DNA of 55,549 nt from Phycisphaerales bacterium (lineage in GTDB: Bacteria > Planctomycetota > Phycisphaerae > Sedimentisphaerales > Anaerobacaceae): assembly GCA_003170415.1 (NCBI GenBank), contig PMZJ01000042.1, positions 27,084-82,632 on the forward strand, written 5' to 3'. Shown in pieces: positions 1-8,922 of this stretch; the first letter of the stretch is position 1; each line of letters begins with the position of its first letter. Under the pieces are notes generated by a model, which was not told the DNA's origin, did not search any database, and saw only the letters and a program-made list of their open reading frames with translations. The position numbers were made by a program, and so were the translations under genes.

Positions 1-177
1 ATAATTATCGCTTTTTTTGTTGCGCCGTTCTTCGGACTTGTTTGGGCGGCGGCACAAATGTTTTCAAGAAAAACCAGACAAATTCCTTATGGTCCCTTCT
101 TGTCATTGGGAATAGTTGTTGTTATGATTTTCCACGATGGTATTATTGACTATCTGAAAGTTGTGTTTGGCAGATAA
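1..177 (+). CDS. Prepilin peptidase, C-terminal fragment (5' end outside window)
   Basis: An open frame enters from the left edge and stops at 175-177, giving the last 58 residues of a protein. It has a hydrophobic segment, then the string IPYGPFLSLG, then a final hydrophobic segment. A (I/V)P(F/Y)GPFL(A/S)LG string is typical of the C-terminal part of type IV prepilin leader peptidases (A24 family), inner-membrane enzymes that cleave and N-methylate type IV pilin and type II secretion pseudopilins. The catalytic Asp residues would lie upstream and cannot be checked here, so the call rests on one motif and the membrane pattern. Confidence 0.65.
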   Translation: MIIAFFVAPFFGLVWAAAQMFSRKTRQIPYGPFLSLGIVVVMIFHDGIIDYLKVVFGR

Positions 178-215
178 GAAAGGATTCGCTTTAATATTTT
201 GAAGGAGACACAGAA

Positions 216-875
216 ATGCAGTTCACAAAAAGTAAAGTGGCGTTGTTGCTCGCTCTGTTATCAGTCCTGACGTTCTCCGGCTGCACCGACTGGAAAAAGA
301 AACACGATGCGCTGAACGTGGAGAACCAGAATACGAAAGGATTGCTGGAACGCGAACGAGTCGAGAAGGGCCAGATGGCCGACCAGCTTGCCAAAGACCA
401 GCAGACCATCCAGGACCTGCAAAAACAGATTGTCGAAAAGAAGAGAAGTCCCGCTGACGCGACCGGCTTCGGCGAGGGTTACGACGTGAACTTTGATGCC
501 GCCGCCGGGACCATCACCGTAACGCTTCCGGACGCGATTTTGTTTGACCCGGGCAAGGTCTCGCTGAGAAACGCCACAAGCAAGGAGCTTGACCATATCT
601 ATTCCGTGCTGAAGGCAAAATATCCCGGCAGGCATATTGAAGTGGCGGGGCATACAGATTCCGACCCAATCAAGAAATCGAAATGGACGGATAACCTTGA
701 ACTTTCCTCGGAACGTGCAATGGAGGTTGCCAGGTATCTTATGAAAAAAGGTGTTGCTGAGAACAAGATTGCGGCGACCGGCTATGGCGAAGGAAGACCA
801 ATCGCAACGAATTCAACAGCTGAAGGCAAAAAGAAAAACCGCAGGGTTGAAATCGTTGTTCACATGATGAAATAA
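216..875 (+). CDS. OmpA/MotB-family peptidoglycan-associated lipoprotein
   Basis: The 219-residue protein starts with a lipoprotein signal (hydrophobic stretch, lipobox-like LTFSGC, Cys at about residue 23). A charged, coiled-coil-like stretch follows (about 30-75), then a C-terminal OmpA domain (about 105-215) with VAGHTDSDP, LSSERAMEVARYL and NRRVEIVV. These residues match the OmpA fold that binds the diaminopimelate of peptidoglycan. It probably tethers an outer membrane or envelope complex to the cell wall. The start has a good Shine-Dalgarno (GAAGGAG about 8 bases upstream). It is monocistronic or downstream of the prepilin peptidase, and an intrinsic terminator follows it. Confidence 0.88.
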   Translation: MQFTKSKVALLLALLSVLTFSGCTDWKKKHDALNVENQNTKGLLERERVEKGQMADQLAKDQQTIQDLQKQIVEKKRSPADATGFGEGYDVNFDAAAGTITVTLPDAILFDPGKVSLRNATSKELDHIYSVLKAKYPGRHIEVAGHTDSDPIKKSKWTDNLELSSERAMEVARYLMKKGVAENKIAATGYGEGRPIATNSTAEGKKKNRRVEIVVHMMK

Positions 876-914
876 CACAATCGGCCTGTTGCTGAAAATT
901 AGCAGGATTACTAA

Positions 915-948
915 AGCAGCCCGTTAATAAGCGGGCTGCTTTTCTTTT
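915..948 (+). terminator. Rho-independent terminator after the OmpA-like gene
   Basis: A perfect 9-bp inverted repeat (AGCAGCCCG at 915-923, CGGGCTGCT at 932-940) encloses an 8-base loop and is followed on the plus strand by TTTCTTTT. It sits 40 bases past the OmpA-like stop and overlaps the last codons of the convergent comEC gene. The minus-strand side has a weaker T-run, so it mainly ends plus-strand transcription. Confidence 0.85.
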
Positions 949-3488
949 GCGAAGGCGGTTGTATTAATAACTCCTTGTTCGTTTATGCGGATAGTTACTG
1001 CCCCGTTTTTCCCTGTATAGTACGACTTCAGGCGTTGCTGTGGTTTGATGACCTGTCCCTTTTCGTAAGATGATTCGCTGTTACTGGCGATGGTGACGGC
1101 GGCGCCGGTTTTATCCACGAAGGACGGCTCAGTGGTTTTGGCGGAGCCGTGGTGGGGCATTATTAAAACGTCTGCTTTCAGGTCGGGATAAAGCCGAAGG
1201 ATTTCTCTTTGTGCGAATTTTTCAATATCCGAACATATCAGAACTCGTTTGCCTGCGTATTCAATCAATGTTACCGCCGATTTGTCGTTTGCGCTGATTT
1301 TGTCGTCTTCATAAACAGTTTTGTTTGGCCAGAGGAGTTTGACTGTTGCCGGGCAGGTTATTGGAATTTTGTCTTCTACCGGTTTTATTTCAATACTTTT
1401 TCGTGCCAATTCTTCACGGAGCAATTTAACGGGGGCTTTATTCTTTTGGTTATCGAAGAAAAGGTCATCCGAGTAGATTGCTTTTGCTTTACAGTTATCC
1501 AGCGTTTCGAGCAGGCCGTTAATGTGGTCGATATCTGGATGGCTTATCACAACGGCGTCGATATTTCTTATGCCATTATATCGCAGAAAGGGAGATATGA
1601 CCCGTGTCCCCACGTCGGACCTGTTTTGCGAGCCGGCATCCAGCAGGATATTGCGTCCTCCGGGCATTTGAGCGAGTATCGCCTGACCGTGGCCGACGTC
1701 GAGGACGGTAACGGTCAAATTGTCCCCGTGTGTCCTTTGCCACCAGGGCATCGTCAGCGAGGCGATAAGCGTCAGAGTTGCCGTTGCGCAAATCGCCTTC
1801 TTGATTGCCGGATTCCGCAGGCGGAAGAAGAACGCAAACACTATCAAGCCGTAAAACAAAAGAATTACTGCTATATTCGTTTTTCCCGTGAGTATTTCGG
1901 ATATATTCAGGCCTGCGAAAAGTTTGACAATCCAAATCAGCAAATCTGAAAGGTGGTTTATTACTATTCCCATCAATGCTGAAACACTCGGCAAAAATAT
2001 CGCCACAACCAATTTAAGATACCCTAAAAGCGAAACAAGCCCAATCAGTGGGGATACGATTACAGTCCAAACAGGAGTGAGCCACTGAATCGTGTGAAAA
2101 TGGTATAGAATTATACCAGCGTTTGCAAGCCATGCGGCTACGCTTACTACAAATGCTACTATGATAAAAGACACTATTTTGAAAATACCATGGTTCAACT
2201 CCCGTGTGACAAACCAGCCCCACGTCGTTTTGGTGAGGGAGATTTGAATTGGCAGGATACCGAGGACTGAGACGAACGAAAGCTGCCAGTCCGCCTGGAA
2301 GATGCCTGTGGGTTTCATTAGCAGCAGGACTATTGCCGCCAGGGCGAGTGAGTTAAATGGATTTGACTTTCGATGGAATATGAACGACGCGCAAAACGCA
2401 AAGCATATCACTGCTGCTCGTAACGCCGGGGCATTTTCCGGCACAACCATAAGGAAAAGTACGGCGGCAATCGTGCATACAATCGCCCGGCCCGGCTTCA
2501 TAAGACCGGCTGTTTTACAAACCCACCAGACAAAAGTAATCACCATCGCAAAATTCATTCCCGAAAGACAAACAAAATGCAGCAGGCCTGTTTTACGAAA
2601 CGCGGTGTATGTATCCTTGTCGATAGTTGTCCTTTGTCCCAGAACCAGCGCGAGCAGTAAACTTTCGGATTGTGTCTGCGGATATGGCCCGCCCAAAAGC
2701 GCGTTAACAGCAATCCTGCTCAACCACGATTTTGCTTTGGTGAACAGCCCTATGGCGTCGTTGCTTAATAGTTCGATTGCCTGGCGTGAATCGGCTGAAC
2801 CGGCGACGAAGACGCCGTTGCGAGCCATATATTTTGCCATATCAAACTCACCGGGATTAGTGGATGGATTGAATTTGTTCAGCAGGCAATACAATTGAAC
2901 GCGGTCGCCTGCTCGCAGGTCGAAAATCGGTTCGTTGACTCTTACCCGGACAAGCCCGCTTGTATTTATCCAGCCGGTGGTTGCTTCGGCCTCTGTTAAT
3001 TCCAGGTAAAAACTGCTGCTTCTGTCGGTGAATGTGAATTTTGAGAATTTCCAGTCGTTGCCGTCGATATACGGCTCGGTAACAATCACACCGCGGATAG
3101 TTGCCAGATTTGGTTCGTTGGGTTCGTTGCTTACGAGATTGCGAATGTCATTCGGTGACGCGTTATTGAAACTTGCCATGCGAATCGCGCCAAGACAAGT
3201 GAAAAGGACAACTGTAAGGAAGGGTAATGTAACGATATTTTTTGTCCTTATCACGGGCCATATGATAAAAATTATGGGTAACGCGATTAGTATTACCGCG
3301 CAGATTATCAGTAGCGAAGACCAAACCCCAATCGGTGTGGGTAAATGGTCTTGTATGATTATTCCGGCAATTAGACCAATCGCGCAGAACACAAGCGGGG
3401 CGGTGCTGACGGATTGTTTGTAGTAATATGCCGGATTGTGGTCGAACTGCCTGTCAATCTCCGCTAATCTTCGCCTGATATCGTCCAA
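924..3488 (-). CDS. comEC: ComEC/Rec2-family DNA uptake channel
   Basis: The 854-residue membrane protein has the ComEC layout: two N-terminal membrane segments, an OB-like soluble domain (about 120-230), a multi-spanning competence domain (about 275-575, with LLHFVCLSGMNFAM), and a C-terminal metallo-beta-lactamase-like domain with VLDVGHGQAIL and ISHPDIDHINGLL (metal-site HxxxDH). In competent bacteria ComEC forms the inner-membrane channel for single-stranded DNA and the C-terminal domain is proposed to degrade the other strand. No in-frame ATG exists near the N-terminus; the start appears to be TTG at 3488 with AGGA about 10 bases upstream. It is the last gene of the minus-strand run that begins at 9432. 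Prepilin peptidase at the left edge would fit a natural-competence apparatus, but that link is inference. Confidence 0.92.
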   Translation of the reverse strand: MDDIRRRLAEIDRQFDHNPAYYYKQSVSTAPLVFCAIGLIAGIIIQDHLPTPIGVWSSLLIICAVILIALPIIFIIWPVIRTKNIVTLPFLTVVLFTCLGAIRMASFNNASPNDIRNLVSNEPNEPNLATIRGVIVTEPYIDGNDWKFSKFTFTDRSSSFYLELTEAEATTGWINTSGLVRVRVNEPIFDLRAGDRVQLYCLLNKFNPSTNPGEFDMAKYMARNGVFVAGSADSRQAIELLSNDAIGLFTKAKSWLSRIAVNALLGGPYPQTQSESLLLALVLGQRTTIDKDTYTAFRKTGLLHFVCLSGMNFAMVITFVWWVCKTAGLMKPGRAIVCTIAAVLFLMVVPENAPALRAAVICFAFCASFIFHRKSNPFNSLALAAIVLLLMKPTGIFQADWQLSFVSVLGILPIQISLTKTTWGWFVTRELNHGIFKIVSFIIVAFVVSVAAWLANAGIILYHFHTIQWLTPVWTVIVSPLIGLVSLLGYLKLVVAIFLPSVSALMGIVINHLSDLLIWIVKLFAGLNISEILTGKTNIAVILLFYGLIVFAFFFRLRNPAIKKAICATATLTLIASLTMPWWQRTHGDNLTVTVLDVGHGQAILAQMPGGRNILLDAGSQNRSDVGTRVISPFLRYNGIRNIDAVVISHPDIDHINGLLETLDNCKAKAIYSDDLFFDNQKNKAPVKLLREELARKSIEIKPVEDKIPITCPATVKLLWPNKTVYEDDKISANDKSAVTLIEYAGKRVLICSDIEKFAQREILRLYPDLKADVLIMPHHGSAKTTEPSFVDKTGAAVTIASNSESSYEKGQVIKPQQRLKSYYTGKNGAVTIRINEQGVINTTAFAKEKQPAY

Positions 3489-3530
3489 GTTCTCATCTTC
3501 CTAATAGTTTATGGAAGTTGGGAAGGGTGT

Positions 3531-3947
3531 TTATAACTGGATATATTCTTTTGGCTTAAAGTTTGTCTCCATCGTCCAGGTGGTCGCCTTGCCGCGTTTG
3601 AGGCAGTAAACGACGAGGACATCGTAGTCCTCTTTATCGACCCATTCCTTCAAAAACGGAAAATCCTTTACGATTTGTTTCTTTAACGAGAGGTCTTCAA
3701 TTTCTTCGACAGAGCCGGATATACGAATTTGTAAACCTTGTTTGGCGGCGTAGAAACATAGTTCAACATTGGAGTTGGTTGAAAGCTGCTTGTGCACGTC
3801 CTTGTTCTCGCCGGTATTGAATATGATGCTGTTTTCGTCGGCCCGGTAAAGCATCATCATCCTGACGTGCGGCTTGTTGTCCTCAGCGGTGGCCAGCGCA
3901 AAAACAGGATTATTTCTCATTAACTCGAAAACCTGCTCTTTTGTCAT
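3531..3947 (-). CDS. Pyridoxamine 5'-phosphate oxidase-fold (PPOX) family protein
   Basis: The 138-residue protein fits the small split-barrel flavin-binding family: an N-terminal helix (EQVFELMRNNPVFALAT), a strand-rich core with PHVRMMMLYRADENSIIFNT, and a late strand IRISGSVEEI. Members bind FMN, F420 or heme and include general-stress-protein-26-like enzymes. Nothing fixes the cofactor or substrate. It lies 16 bases downstream of serS and 42 bases before comEC on the same strand, so it is probably cotranscribed. Confidence 0.8.
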   Translation of the reverse strand: MTKEQVFELMRNNPVFALATAEDNKPHVRMMMLYRADENSIIFNTGENKDVHKQLSTNSNVELCFYAAKQGLQIRISGSVEEIEDLSLKKQIVKDFPFLKEWVDKEDYDVLVVYCLKRGKATTWTMETNFKPKEYIQL

Positions 3948-3963
3948 CGCGATTGTCCCCTGA

Positions 3964-5238
3964 TTATGTTTTTGTGATTCGTTCCTGTCCGCCCATATAT
4001 GGTTGCAGGACCTTAGGCACTGTAATTGAGCCGTCGGCGTTCTGGTAAAGCTCCAGGATTGGTATCAGGACTCGCGGGCTTGCGATGACGGTATTATTAA
4101 GCGTGTGGCAGAACAGATTTTTCTTTGTCGCGGAGTCCTTGTAACGCAGGTTCATTCGCCTGGCCTGGAACTCGTAAAATTTGCTCGCGCTGTGGGTTTC
4201 GCAGTAATTATTCCGCGAGGGCATCCACGCCTCGATATCGTATTTTTTCGCCTGGCCTCTGCCGAGGTCGCCCGTGCAGACAACCACTACGCGGTAGGGC
4301 ACCTCCAGCGCACGCATCACCACCTCGGAATTACCCAAAATCTCCTCGTGGTATTTATTGCTTTCCTCAACGCTGTTTTTGCAGATTACGACCTGTTCGA
4401 CTTTATCGAACTGGTGAATCCTGTACAGGCCGTAGGTGTCTTTGCCCGCAGCGCCGGCCTCGCGTCTGAAACAGGTTGACATCCCGGCGAACTTAATCGG
4501 CAAATCTTCCTCGCGCAACAATTCTCCGGAATGATAAGCCGTCAACGGCACCTCCGCTGTCCCCGCCAGGTTTAGCTCGTCGCGTTCCATCCGATATGTC
4601 TGTTCTTCCGAGCCGGGATAATATCCCGTTCCGCGCATTGCCTCGTCCTTCATCAACAGCGGCACCGACATAGGCGAATAGCCCCTCGCTATCATCACAT
4701 CCATAGCAAATTGCAGCACCGCCCAGTGCAGCCGGGCGCCATTGCCCTTAAGAAAATAACTTCTCGTCCCCGCTAATTTCACGCCGCGTTCGACGTCGAT
4801 TATTCCGAGGTCAACGCCAAGCTGCATGTGGTCTTTGAATTTGAAATCGAACTGGCGGACCTGACCTTCTCTTCTTAACTCGACGTTTTCCGTATCGTCT
4901 TTGCCAGGTTTAACGTCGTCATCCGCTGGCTGAGGTACTAACAACATTAGGTTGTCAAACTCCGGCTGGTGTTCTTTAATCCACTGTTCTGAGAACTTTT
5001 CGTCCTTCTTGAGGTCAGATAGCCAACCTAATTCCGTTTCTTTTTCGATTCCCGATAATTTAGGAATGTTTTTGCCTATCTTATTTTTTTGGGTTGCAAT
5101 ATCCTGAAGTTTTTTCTTTGTGTCCCTCAATAGATTATCCAAATAGATCAATCTATCGATGTCCACTTCAATATTCTTGTCTTTTGCTGCCTTTTTGAAC
5201 CGTTCAAGATTTTCTTTTATTTCCTTGATATCAATCAT
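3964..5238 (-). CDS. serS: Seryl-tRNA synthetase
   Basis: The 424-residue protein has the expected SerRS length and order: an N-terminal helical hairpin that contacts the tRNA long arm (about 1-105, with paired charged helices), then a class II catalytic domain with the serine-binding stretch LAGTAEVPL, motif 2 around MSTCFRREAGAAG, and motif 3 near the C-terminus. Motif 3 reads NNTVIASPRVLIPILE, where most bacterial enzymes have NGSG in place of NNTV; the key Arg is present. It charges tRNA-Ser with serine in the cytoplasm. It begins 13 bases after the ketosynthase stop, so it appears to share that transcript, an unusual pairing of translation and acyl-chain genes. Confidence 0.96.
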   Translation of the reverse strand: MIDIKEIKENLERFKKAAKDKNIEVDIDRLIYLDNLLRDTKKKLQDIATQKNKIGKNIPKLSGIEKETELGWLSDLKKDEKFSEQWIKEHQPEFDNLMLLVPQPADDDVKPGKDDTENVELRREGQVRQFDFKFKDHMQLGVDLGIIDVERGVKLAGTRSYFLKGNGARLHWAVLQFAMDVMIARGYSPMSVPLLMKDEAMRGTGYYPGSEEQTYRMERDELNLAGTAEVPLTAYHSGELLREEDLPIKFAGMSTCFRREAGAAGKDTYGLYRIHQFDKVEQVVICKNSVEESNKYHEEILGNSEVVMRALEVPYRVVVVCTGDLGRGQAKKYDIEAWMPSRNNYCETHSASKFYEFQARRMNLRYKDSATKKNLFCHTLNNTVIASPRVLIPILELYQNADGSITVPKVLQPYMGGQERITKT

Positions 5239-5251
5239 TGTCTTTTCGCCT

Positions 5252-6574
5252 TTAGTCCTGATACTTTTTTACAATGACGACGTTATTTTGTCCGCCGAAG
5301 CCGAACGATTCTTTCATCGCGACATCGACCTGCATTTTTCTCGGCGTGTTTGGGACATAATCCAAATCTAATTCCGGGTCGGGGTCGTTGTAATTTATTG
5401 TCGCGGGCACGATACCGTCGCGAATTGCAAGAACGCAGGTAATGAGTTCCGCGCCGCCTGCTGCACCGATTAGGTGGCCCATAGAGCTTTTGATGCTGCT
5501 GACAACTATCTGTTTTGCCCGTTCTTTGAATACGGCTTTAATCGCCTTTGTCTCTATCGAGTCGTTTTCCGCGGTGCTTGTGCCGTGTGCGTTGACGTAA
5601 TTTACATCCTTATAAGTTATACATGCGTCCGCGATAGCCGCTTCCATTGCCTGTATGGCGCCTCGTCCTTCTTCGTGCATATCAGTAACTCGAAACGCGT
5701 CCGAACTGCTGCCGTAGCCGATGATTTCTGCCAGAATCTTCGCCCCGCGTTTTTTCGCCGAGGTCAAGCTTTCCAATATCACTATTGCTGCACCTTCGCC
5801 CAATACGAACCCATCTCTGCTCGCGGTGAATGGTCTCGAAGCGGTCTGCGGACTATCGTTTCTTTTCGATAACGCGGTGAGCCGGTTGAATCCGGTTTGT
5901 CCGAGGGGATGAATCATCGAATGGGCGCCGCCCGCAATCATAATATCCGCGTCGCCCCTGCGAATAGTCATTGTCGCTTCGCCGATTGCCTGGGTGCTTG
6001 CCGCGCAGGCGGTCAGGCAGCTTCGTATCGGCCCTCTTGCGCCGGTGAGCATCGACAAATGCGCCGCTGGCATATTCGCTTCCTGCTCCAGCTCGTGCAT
6101 TGCCCTCATTTGTACTGCTGCGACGTCAGTCCACTTTGTCCAGTCCATAACATTGGTCTGGTTGTCCCAGCCGGCCGCGATTGCGCCGAAGAACGCCTCG
6201 TGATTCGCCGCTCCTTCGCCCGCGCCTAAGTAAATCCCGATTCGTTTGCGGTCGATACCGTCGGCCGGGTTGTCGGTTTCTACGTTTATTCCCGCCTGTC
6301 TGCACGCCTGAACAGTCGCGCCGACGGCGAATTTGCTTCCCCGGTTGCCGTTTTTGTGCAGGCCGGGGTTTTTTACGAATTTCGCGACGTCGTAATTTTT
6401 CACTTCAGCGCTGAACGTTGTCGGGAAGGTCGAGGCGTCGAAGATAGTTGTTTTCGCGACGCCGCTTTTGCCTGCCAGTAATGCCTGCCACATTGTTTCA
6501 ATATCGTGTCCTAGCGGGCAAACGATTCCCATTCCGGTAATTACGACACGTTCTTTTTTTACGTCTTGTATCAT
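5252..6574 (-). CDS. Beta-ketoacyl-ACP synthase II (FabF-like), catalytically intact
   Basis: The start chosen is ATG at 6574, only 4 bases after the stop of the preceding ketosynthase-like gene, because the family begins near VVITGMGIVCPLG. A longer in-frame reading up to 6715 would only overlap that gene. The 440-residue thiolase-fold enzyme keeps the full Cys-His-His set: Cys190 in LTACAAS, His330 in NAHGTST, and Lys362/His367 in IKSSMGHLIGAAGG. It should condense malonyl-ACP with an acyl chain on ACP. With the inactive-looking partner just upstream it resembles a ketosynthase/chain-length-factor pair of type II polyketide or specialised fatty-acid systems (inference). Primary FabF is the alternative. 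Confidence 0.9.
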   Translation of the reverse strand: MIQDVKKERVVITGMGIVCPLGHDIETMWQALLAGKSGVAKTTIFDASTFPTTFSAEVKNYDVAKFVKNPGLHKNGNRGSKFAVGATVQACRQAGINVETDNPADGIDRKRIGIYLGAGEGAANHEAFFGAIAAGWDNQTNVMDWTKWTDVAAVQMRAMHELEQEANMPAAHLSMLTGARGPIRSCLTACAASTQAIGEATMTIRRGDADIMIAGGAHSMIHPLGQTGFNRLTALSKRNDSPQTASRPFTASRDGFVLGEGAAIVILESLTSAKKRGAKILAEIIGYGSSSDAFRVTDMHEEGRGAIQAMEAAIADACITYKDVNYVNAHGTSTAENDSIETKAIKAVFKERAKQIVVSSIKSSMGHLIGAAGGAELITCVLAIRDGIVPATINYNDPDPELDLDYVPNTPRKMQVDVAMKESFGFGGQNNVVIVKKYQD

Positions 6575-6578
6575 TCTT

Positions 6579-7895
6579 TTAATTCTCAAATTTCTTGAGT
6601 ATGACAGCGGCGGTTTGTCCGCCGTAGGTGTAGCCGCAGCACAGGGCATAGCGAATATTTGTTTTGATTGTTTCCTTGACGATATTGAGATTACAGCCGA
6701 CGGCTTTTTTAACACAGTTTTTCGCTGCTGGTATAATGCCGTCTCTCATCGCTAAAACCGCGGCGACAACGTCCAGCCCGCCGCACGCTGCGCCGGTGTT
6801 ACTCAGCATACTTTTCGTCGGCCAAACGGGTATTCGTTTCGTCTCTTCGCCGATTGCCGCTTCTATTCCTTTCGCCTCGGCGAGGTCATCCTGCGGAATC
6901 CCTGTGCCGTGCGGTATTATCAAGTCGATGTCTTTTGGCGATATGTTCGCCTGTGCCATTGCTTTTTCAATCGCGATGGTCAATCCATATCCGTCCGGCT
7001 CGATGTGTTCGTACGCCGGGTTAATACAGGCGCTTTGGCCTGTGCCGACAATTTCCGCGTAAATTTTTGCGCCGCGTTTTGTCGCGTTGTCGAGATTCTC
7101 GAGCACGACGATTCCGCTTCCGTCGCCGAATATTGAGCCGCTGGCGTCTGAGTCAAAAGGTCTGCATGCTCCTTCGGCATCATCATTATGCTGATTCGTA
7201 GTCCGTTTAATCAGGCACTGGCGCATTATCAATACAGGGTTAACCTTCGATTCCGCACCGCCTGCCAGCGCAATGTCACTATTACCTCGTGCGATGACCT
7301 CCGCCGCCTCGGCTATCGCGATATGCCCCGAAACCTCCGCGCACGTGATTGTGTTGCTTGGCCCCTGTATGTCGTGAATGATACCGACGTGGCAGGCCAG
7401 CATATTCGGCAAATACTTTAACAGCCACAGGGGCGTTACTAATTCGATTCCCTCTTTGCCCCATTTTTTAATATCGAATTTGCCGTCGGTCAAGCTTTTG
7501 GCGACCGCCGGCGCAAGCTCACAGGGGTCGCAGCTGATAAGTCCTGCACCGAGGTTGATGGCCATACGCTGCGGATTGACGTTGATTTTCTGTTCGTCGA
7601 TGGCTTTTGTAATGAGGGAGCTATCCCTGACCGCCTCATCCGCCGCGATTACCGCAAGTTCGATATCCTTCGACATCATCTTGGTCGCCTTGCGGAATGA
7701 TTTGGGGACATACTGCTGGATTTTGTATTCCTCAACCTCGCCTGCTAATTGGCAGGTGAATTTCGCAGGGTCAAATTTCGTTATACGTTTTATGCCTGAT
7801 TTGCCCGCGCAAAGTCCCTCCCATGTCCGGCCTGCCGTCAGTCCCAGCGGGCTTACCGCCCCAATTCCAGTTATCACCACACGGGTCCGTCCCAC
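6579..7895 (-). CDS. Ketosynthase-like protein with substituted active site (chain-length-factor-like)
   Basis: The 438-residue protein has the FabF fold and length (VVITGIGAVSPLG at the N-terminus, AGGAESKVNP, HGTGIPQDDLAEA), but two catalytic positions differ. Aligning GPSNTITCAEVSGH with FabF GPSISIATACTSGV puts Glu187 where the nucleophilic Cys belongs, and KSMLSNTGAACGG puts Asn366 where the second His belongs. Lys361 and His329 remain. Cys replacement, usually by Gln, is the hallmark of chain-length factors, which pair with an active ketosynthase; the intact one lies 4 bases downstream. It most likely forms a heterodimer with that protein. Whether it sets chain length, decarboxylates malonyl-ACP or is structural cannot be read from sequence. 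Confidence 0.85.
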   Translation of the reverse strand: MGRTRVVITGIGAVSPLGLTAGRTWEGLCAGKSGIKRITKFDPAKFTCQLAGEVEEYKIQQYVPKSFRKATKMMSKDIELAVIAADEAVRDSSLITKAIDEQKINVNPQRMAINLGAGLISCDPCELAPAVAKSLTDGKFDIKKWGKEGIELVTPLWLLKYLPNMLACHVGIIHDIQGPSNTITCAEVSGHIAIAEAAEVIARGNSDIALAGGAESKVNPVLIMRQCLIKRTTNQHNDDAEGACRPFDSDASGSIFGDGSGIVVLENLDNATKRGAKIYAEIVGTGQSACINPAYEHIEPDGYGLTIAIEKAMAQANISPKDIDLIIPHGTGIPQDDLAEAKGIEAAIGEETKRIPVWPTKSMLSNTGAACGGLDVVAAVLAMRDGIIPAAKNCVKKAVGCNLNIVKETIKTNIRYALCCGYTYGGQTAAVILKKFEN

Positions 7896-7907
7896 AGGGT
7901 TTATCTC

Positions 7908-8387
7908 CTATTTGTCGGCTTTCTGGAAAACCGCTCCCTGCAAAAGCGATTTGAACATATCGGTGAACACAAAGTTCTCCTTCGGAAATTCCTTGCCCGC
8001 AAGGTTCTGGTCGATGTGACTGAACATCAGGTCAATGTCGGCTATAAGTTTGTCGCCGCAGGTGATTGTTCCGGTTGTGCTGGCGGCCTCAGGAGCTATC
8101 GATTCAATCTTCGCAGATAACCTCAAAGTATCACCCGGCCTGACGTAATCGTGGAAGACCGCCTTTTTTATCTTCGCCAAAATTACCTTCTCCTGAAACT
8201 TTTTCGCTTCGCCCACTAATATCCCGGCCGTCTGCGCCATCGCTTCAATCATCAGGCACTCAGGCATAATGGGAAAACCCGGAAAATGGTCGTGGAGATG
8301 TTCCTCGGCCAGCGTTACGTTCTTAATCGCAACGGCGTTTTGCCCGCTGTTAAACTCAACGAACTTATCTATCCAAATCCATCTCAT
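7908..8387 (-). CDS. FabZ-type beta-hydroxyacyl-ACP dehydratase
   Basis: The 159-residue hot-dog-fold protein carries the FabZ active-site helix: His34 in HDHFPGFPIMP and Glu48 in MIEAMAQTAG. It should dehydrate 3-hydroxyacyl-ACP to trans-2-enoyl-ACP. One oddity is MPEC where most FabZ proteins have MPGV, next to the catalytic helix. It lies between the ACP gene and the ketosynthase-like gene. A second hot-dog protein (8923-9432) sits at the head of the cluster and has His and Glu at the same spacing, so the two may work as a pair or on different chain lengths (inference). Confidence 0.88.
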   Translation of the reverse strand: MRWIWIDKFVEFNSGQNAVAIKNVTLAEEHLHDHFPGFPIMPECLMIEAMAQTAGILVGEAKKFQEKVILAKIKKAVFHDYVRPGDTLRLSAKIESIAPEAASTTGTITCGDKLIADIDLMFSHIDQNLAGKEFPKENFVFTDMFKSLLQGAVFQKADK

Positions 8388-8406
8388 AGCACTGCATAAT
8401 AAGACA

Positions 8407-8439
8407 ATCGGCAGGTTTGCTCAAGCAAAACCTGCCGAT
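8407..8439 (-). promoter_or_regulatory. Strong hairpin between acp and fabZ-like genes
   Basis: ATCGGCAGGTTT at 8407-8418 pairs with an AAAACCTGCCGAT arm ending at 8439, leaving a short loop. On the minus strand it comes right after the ACP stop. The following bases (TGTCTTATT) have few Ts, so it looks more like a partial terminator or a 3' mRNA-stabilising hairpin that would let ACP be made in excess over the downstream enzymes (inference). Confidence 0.6.
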
Positions 8440-8465
8440 AACGTTCAAAAACAACTATTACCGTG

Positions 8466-8861
8466 TTAAGCTGCCTTCAGCTTGCTCTCCACGTAATTTA
8501 CAATCATCCCCACTGTGAACAAATCGGGTAATTTGCTCAGTTCGGGGTTTTTCGCGAATTCGCTTACGTCGGTATGGGGCATTTTGGCCTTAAGTTCAGC
8601 CACGCCCTTTGCTGTAAGTTTGCCGTTGCTGACAAACTCGGGGTTGTTCATAAGTGTTTCTGCCGGGAACAGCTCTTCTCTGGCGATTTTTATTCCGAAT
8701 GCCTTTTCCAGCCGAAACACTATATCGAGAAAATCGATGCTCTCCGCGCCCAAATCACCCATCAGCGTCGCTTCCGGCGTTACCTCGTCATCATCTACGC
8801 CAAGGGCATCCACCATCACCGTTTTAACCTGCTCTAAAACCTGTTCCCGAGTCATCGCCAT
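8466..8861 (-). CDS. Acyl carrier protein with long insertion
   Basis: The 131-residue protein has the ACP helix I, then DLGAESIDFLDIVFRLE, where Ser41 is the phosphopantetheine site (DSL in most ACPs is ESI here), and an amphipathic C-terminal helix. It is about 50 residues longer than a normal ACP. The extra part (about 65-108, with PEFVSNGKLTAKGVAEL) sits between helix II and the last helix. It carries acyl intermediates between the ketosynthases and dehydratases encoded beside it. Two Met codons are possible (MAM); the first has GGAG about 10 bases upstream. Confidence 0.9.
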   Translation of the reverse strand: MAMTREQVLEQVKTVMVDALGVDDDEVTPEATLMGDLGAESIDFLDIVFRLEKAFGIKIAREELFPAETLMNNPEFVSNGKLTAKGVAELKAKMPHTDVSEFAKNPELSKLPDLFTVGMIVNYVESKLKAA

Positions 8862-8886
8862 AGCAATCCGTCTCCAGTTTCTTTTT

Positions 8887-8920
8887 CAATCTGAAATCTA
8901 AAATCCGAAATCCGCAATCA
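8887..8920. repeat. Short AT-rich direct-repeat array, (AAATCnn)-type
   Basis: Four to five imperfect 8-10 base units of the form AAATCT/AAATCC/CAATCA lie between the acp and second dehydratase genes. The same kind of unit recurs at 25168-25235 (inside a gene), 27269-27300, 28984-29015 and, inverted, at 40231-40260. Confidence 0.6.
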
Positions 8921-8922
8921 GC

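Noticed and set aside
1209..1949. Long plus-strand open frames across comEC
   Set aside because: They lie antisense to a clear family member with conserved motifs, and their translation shows no domain.
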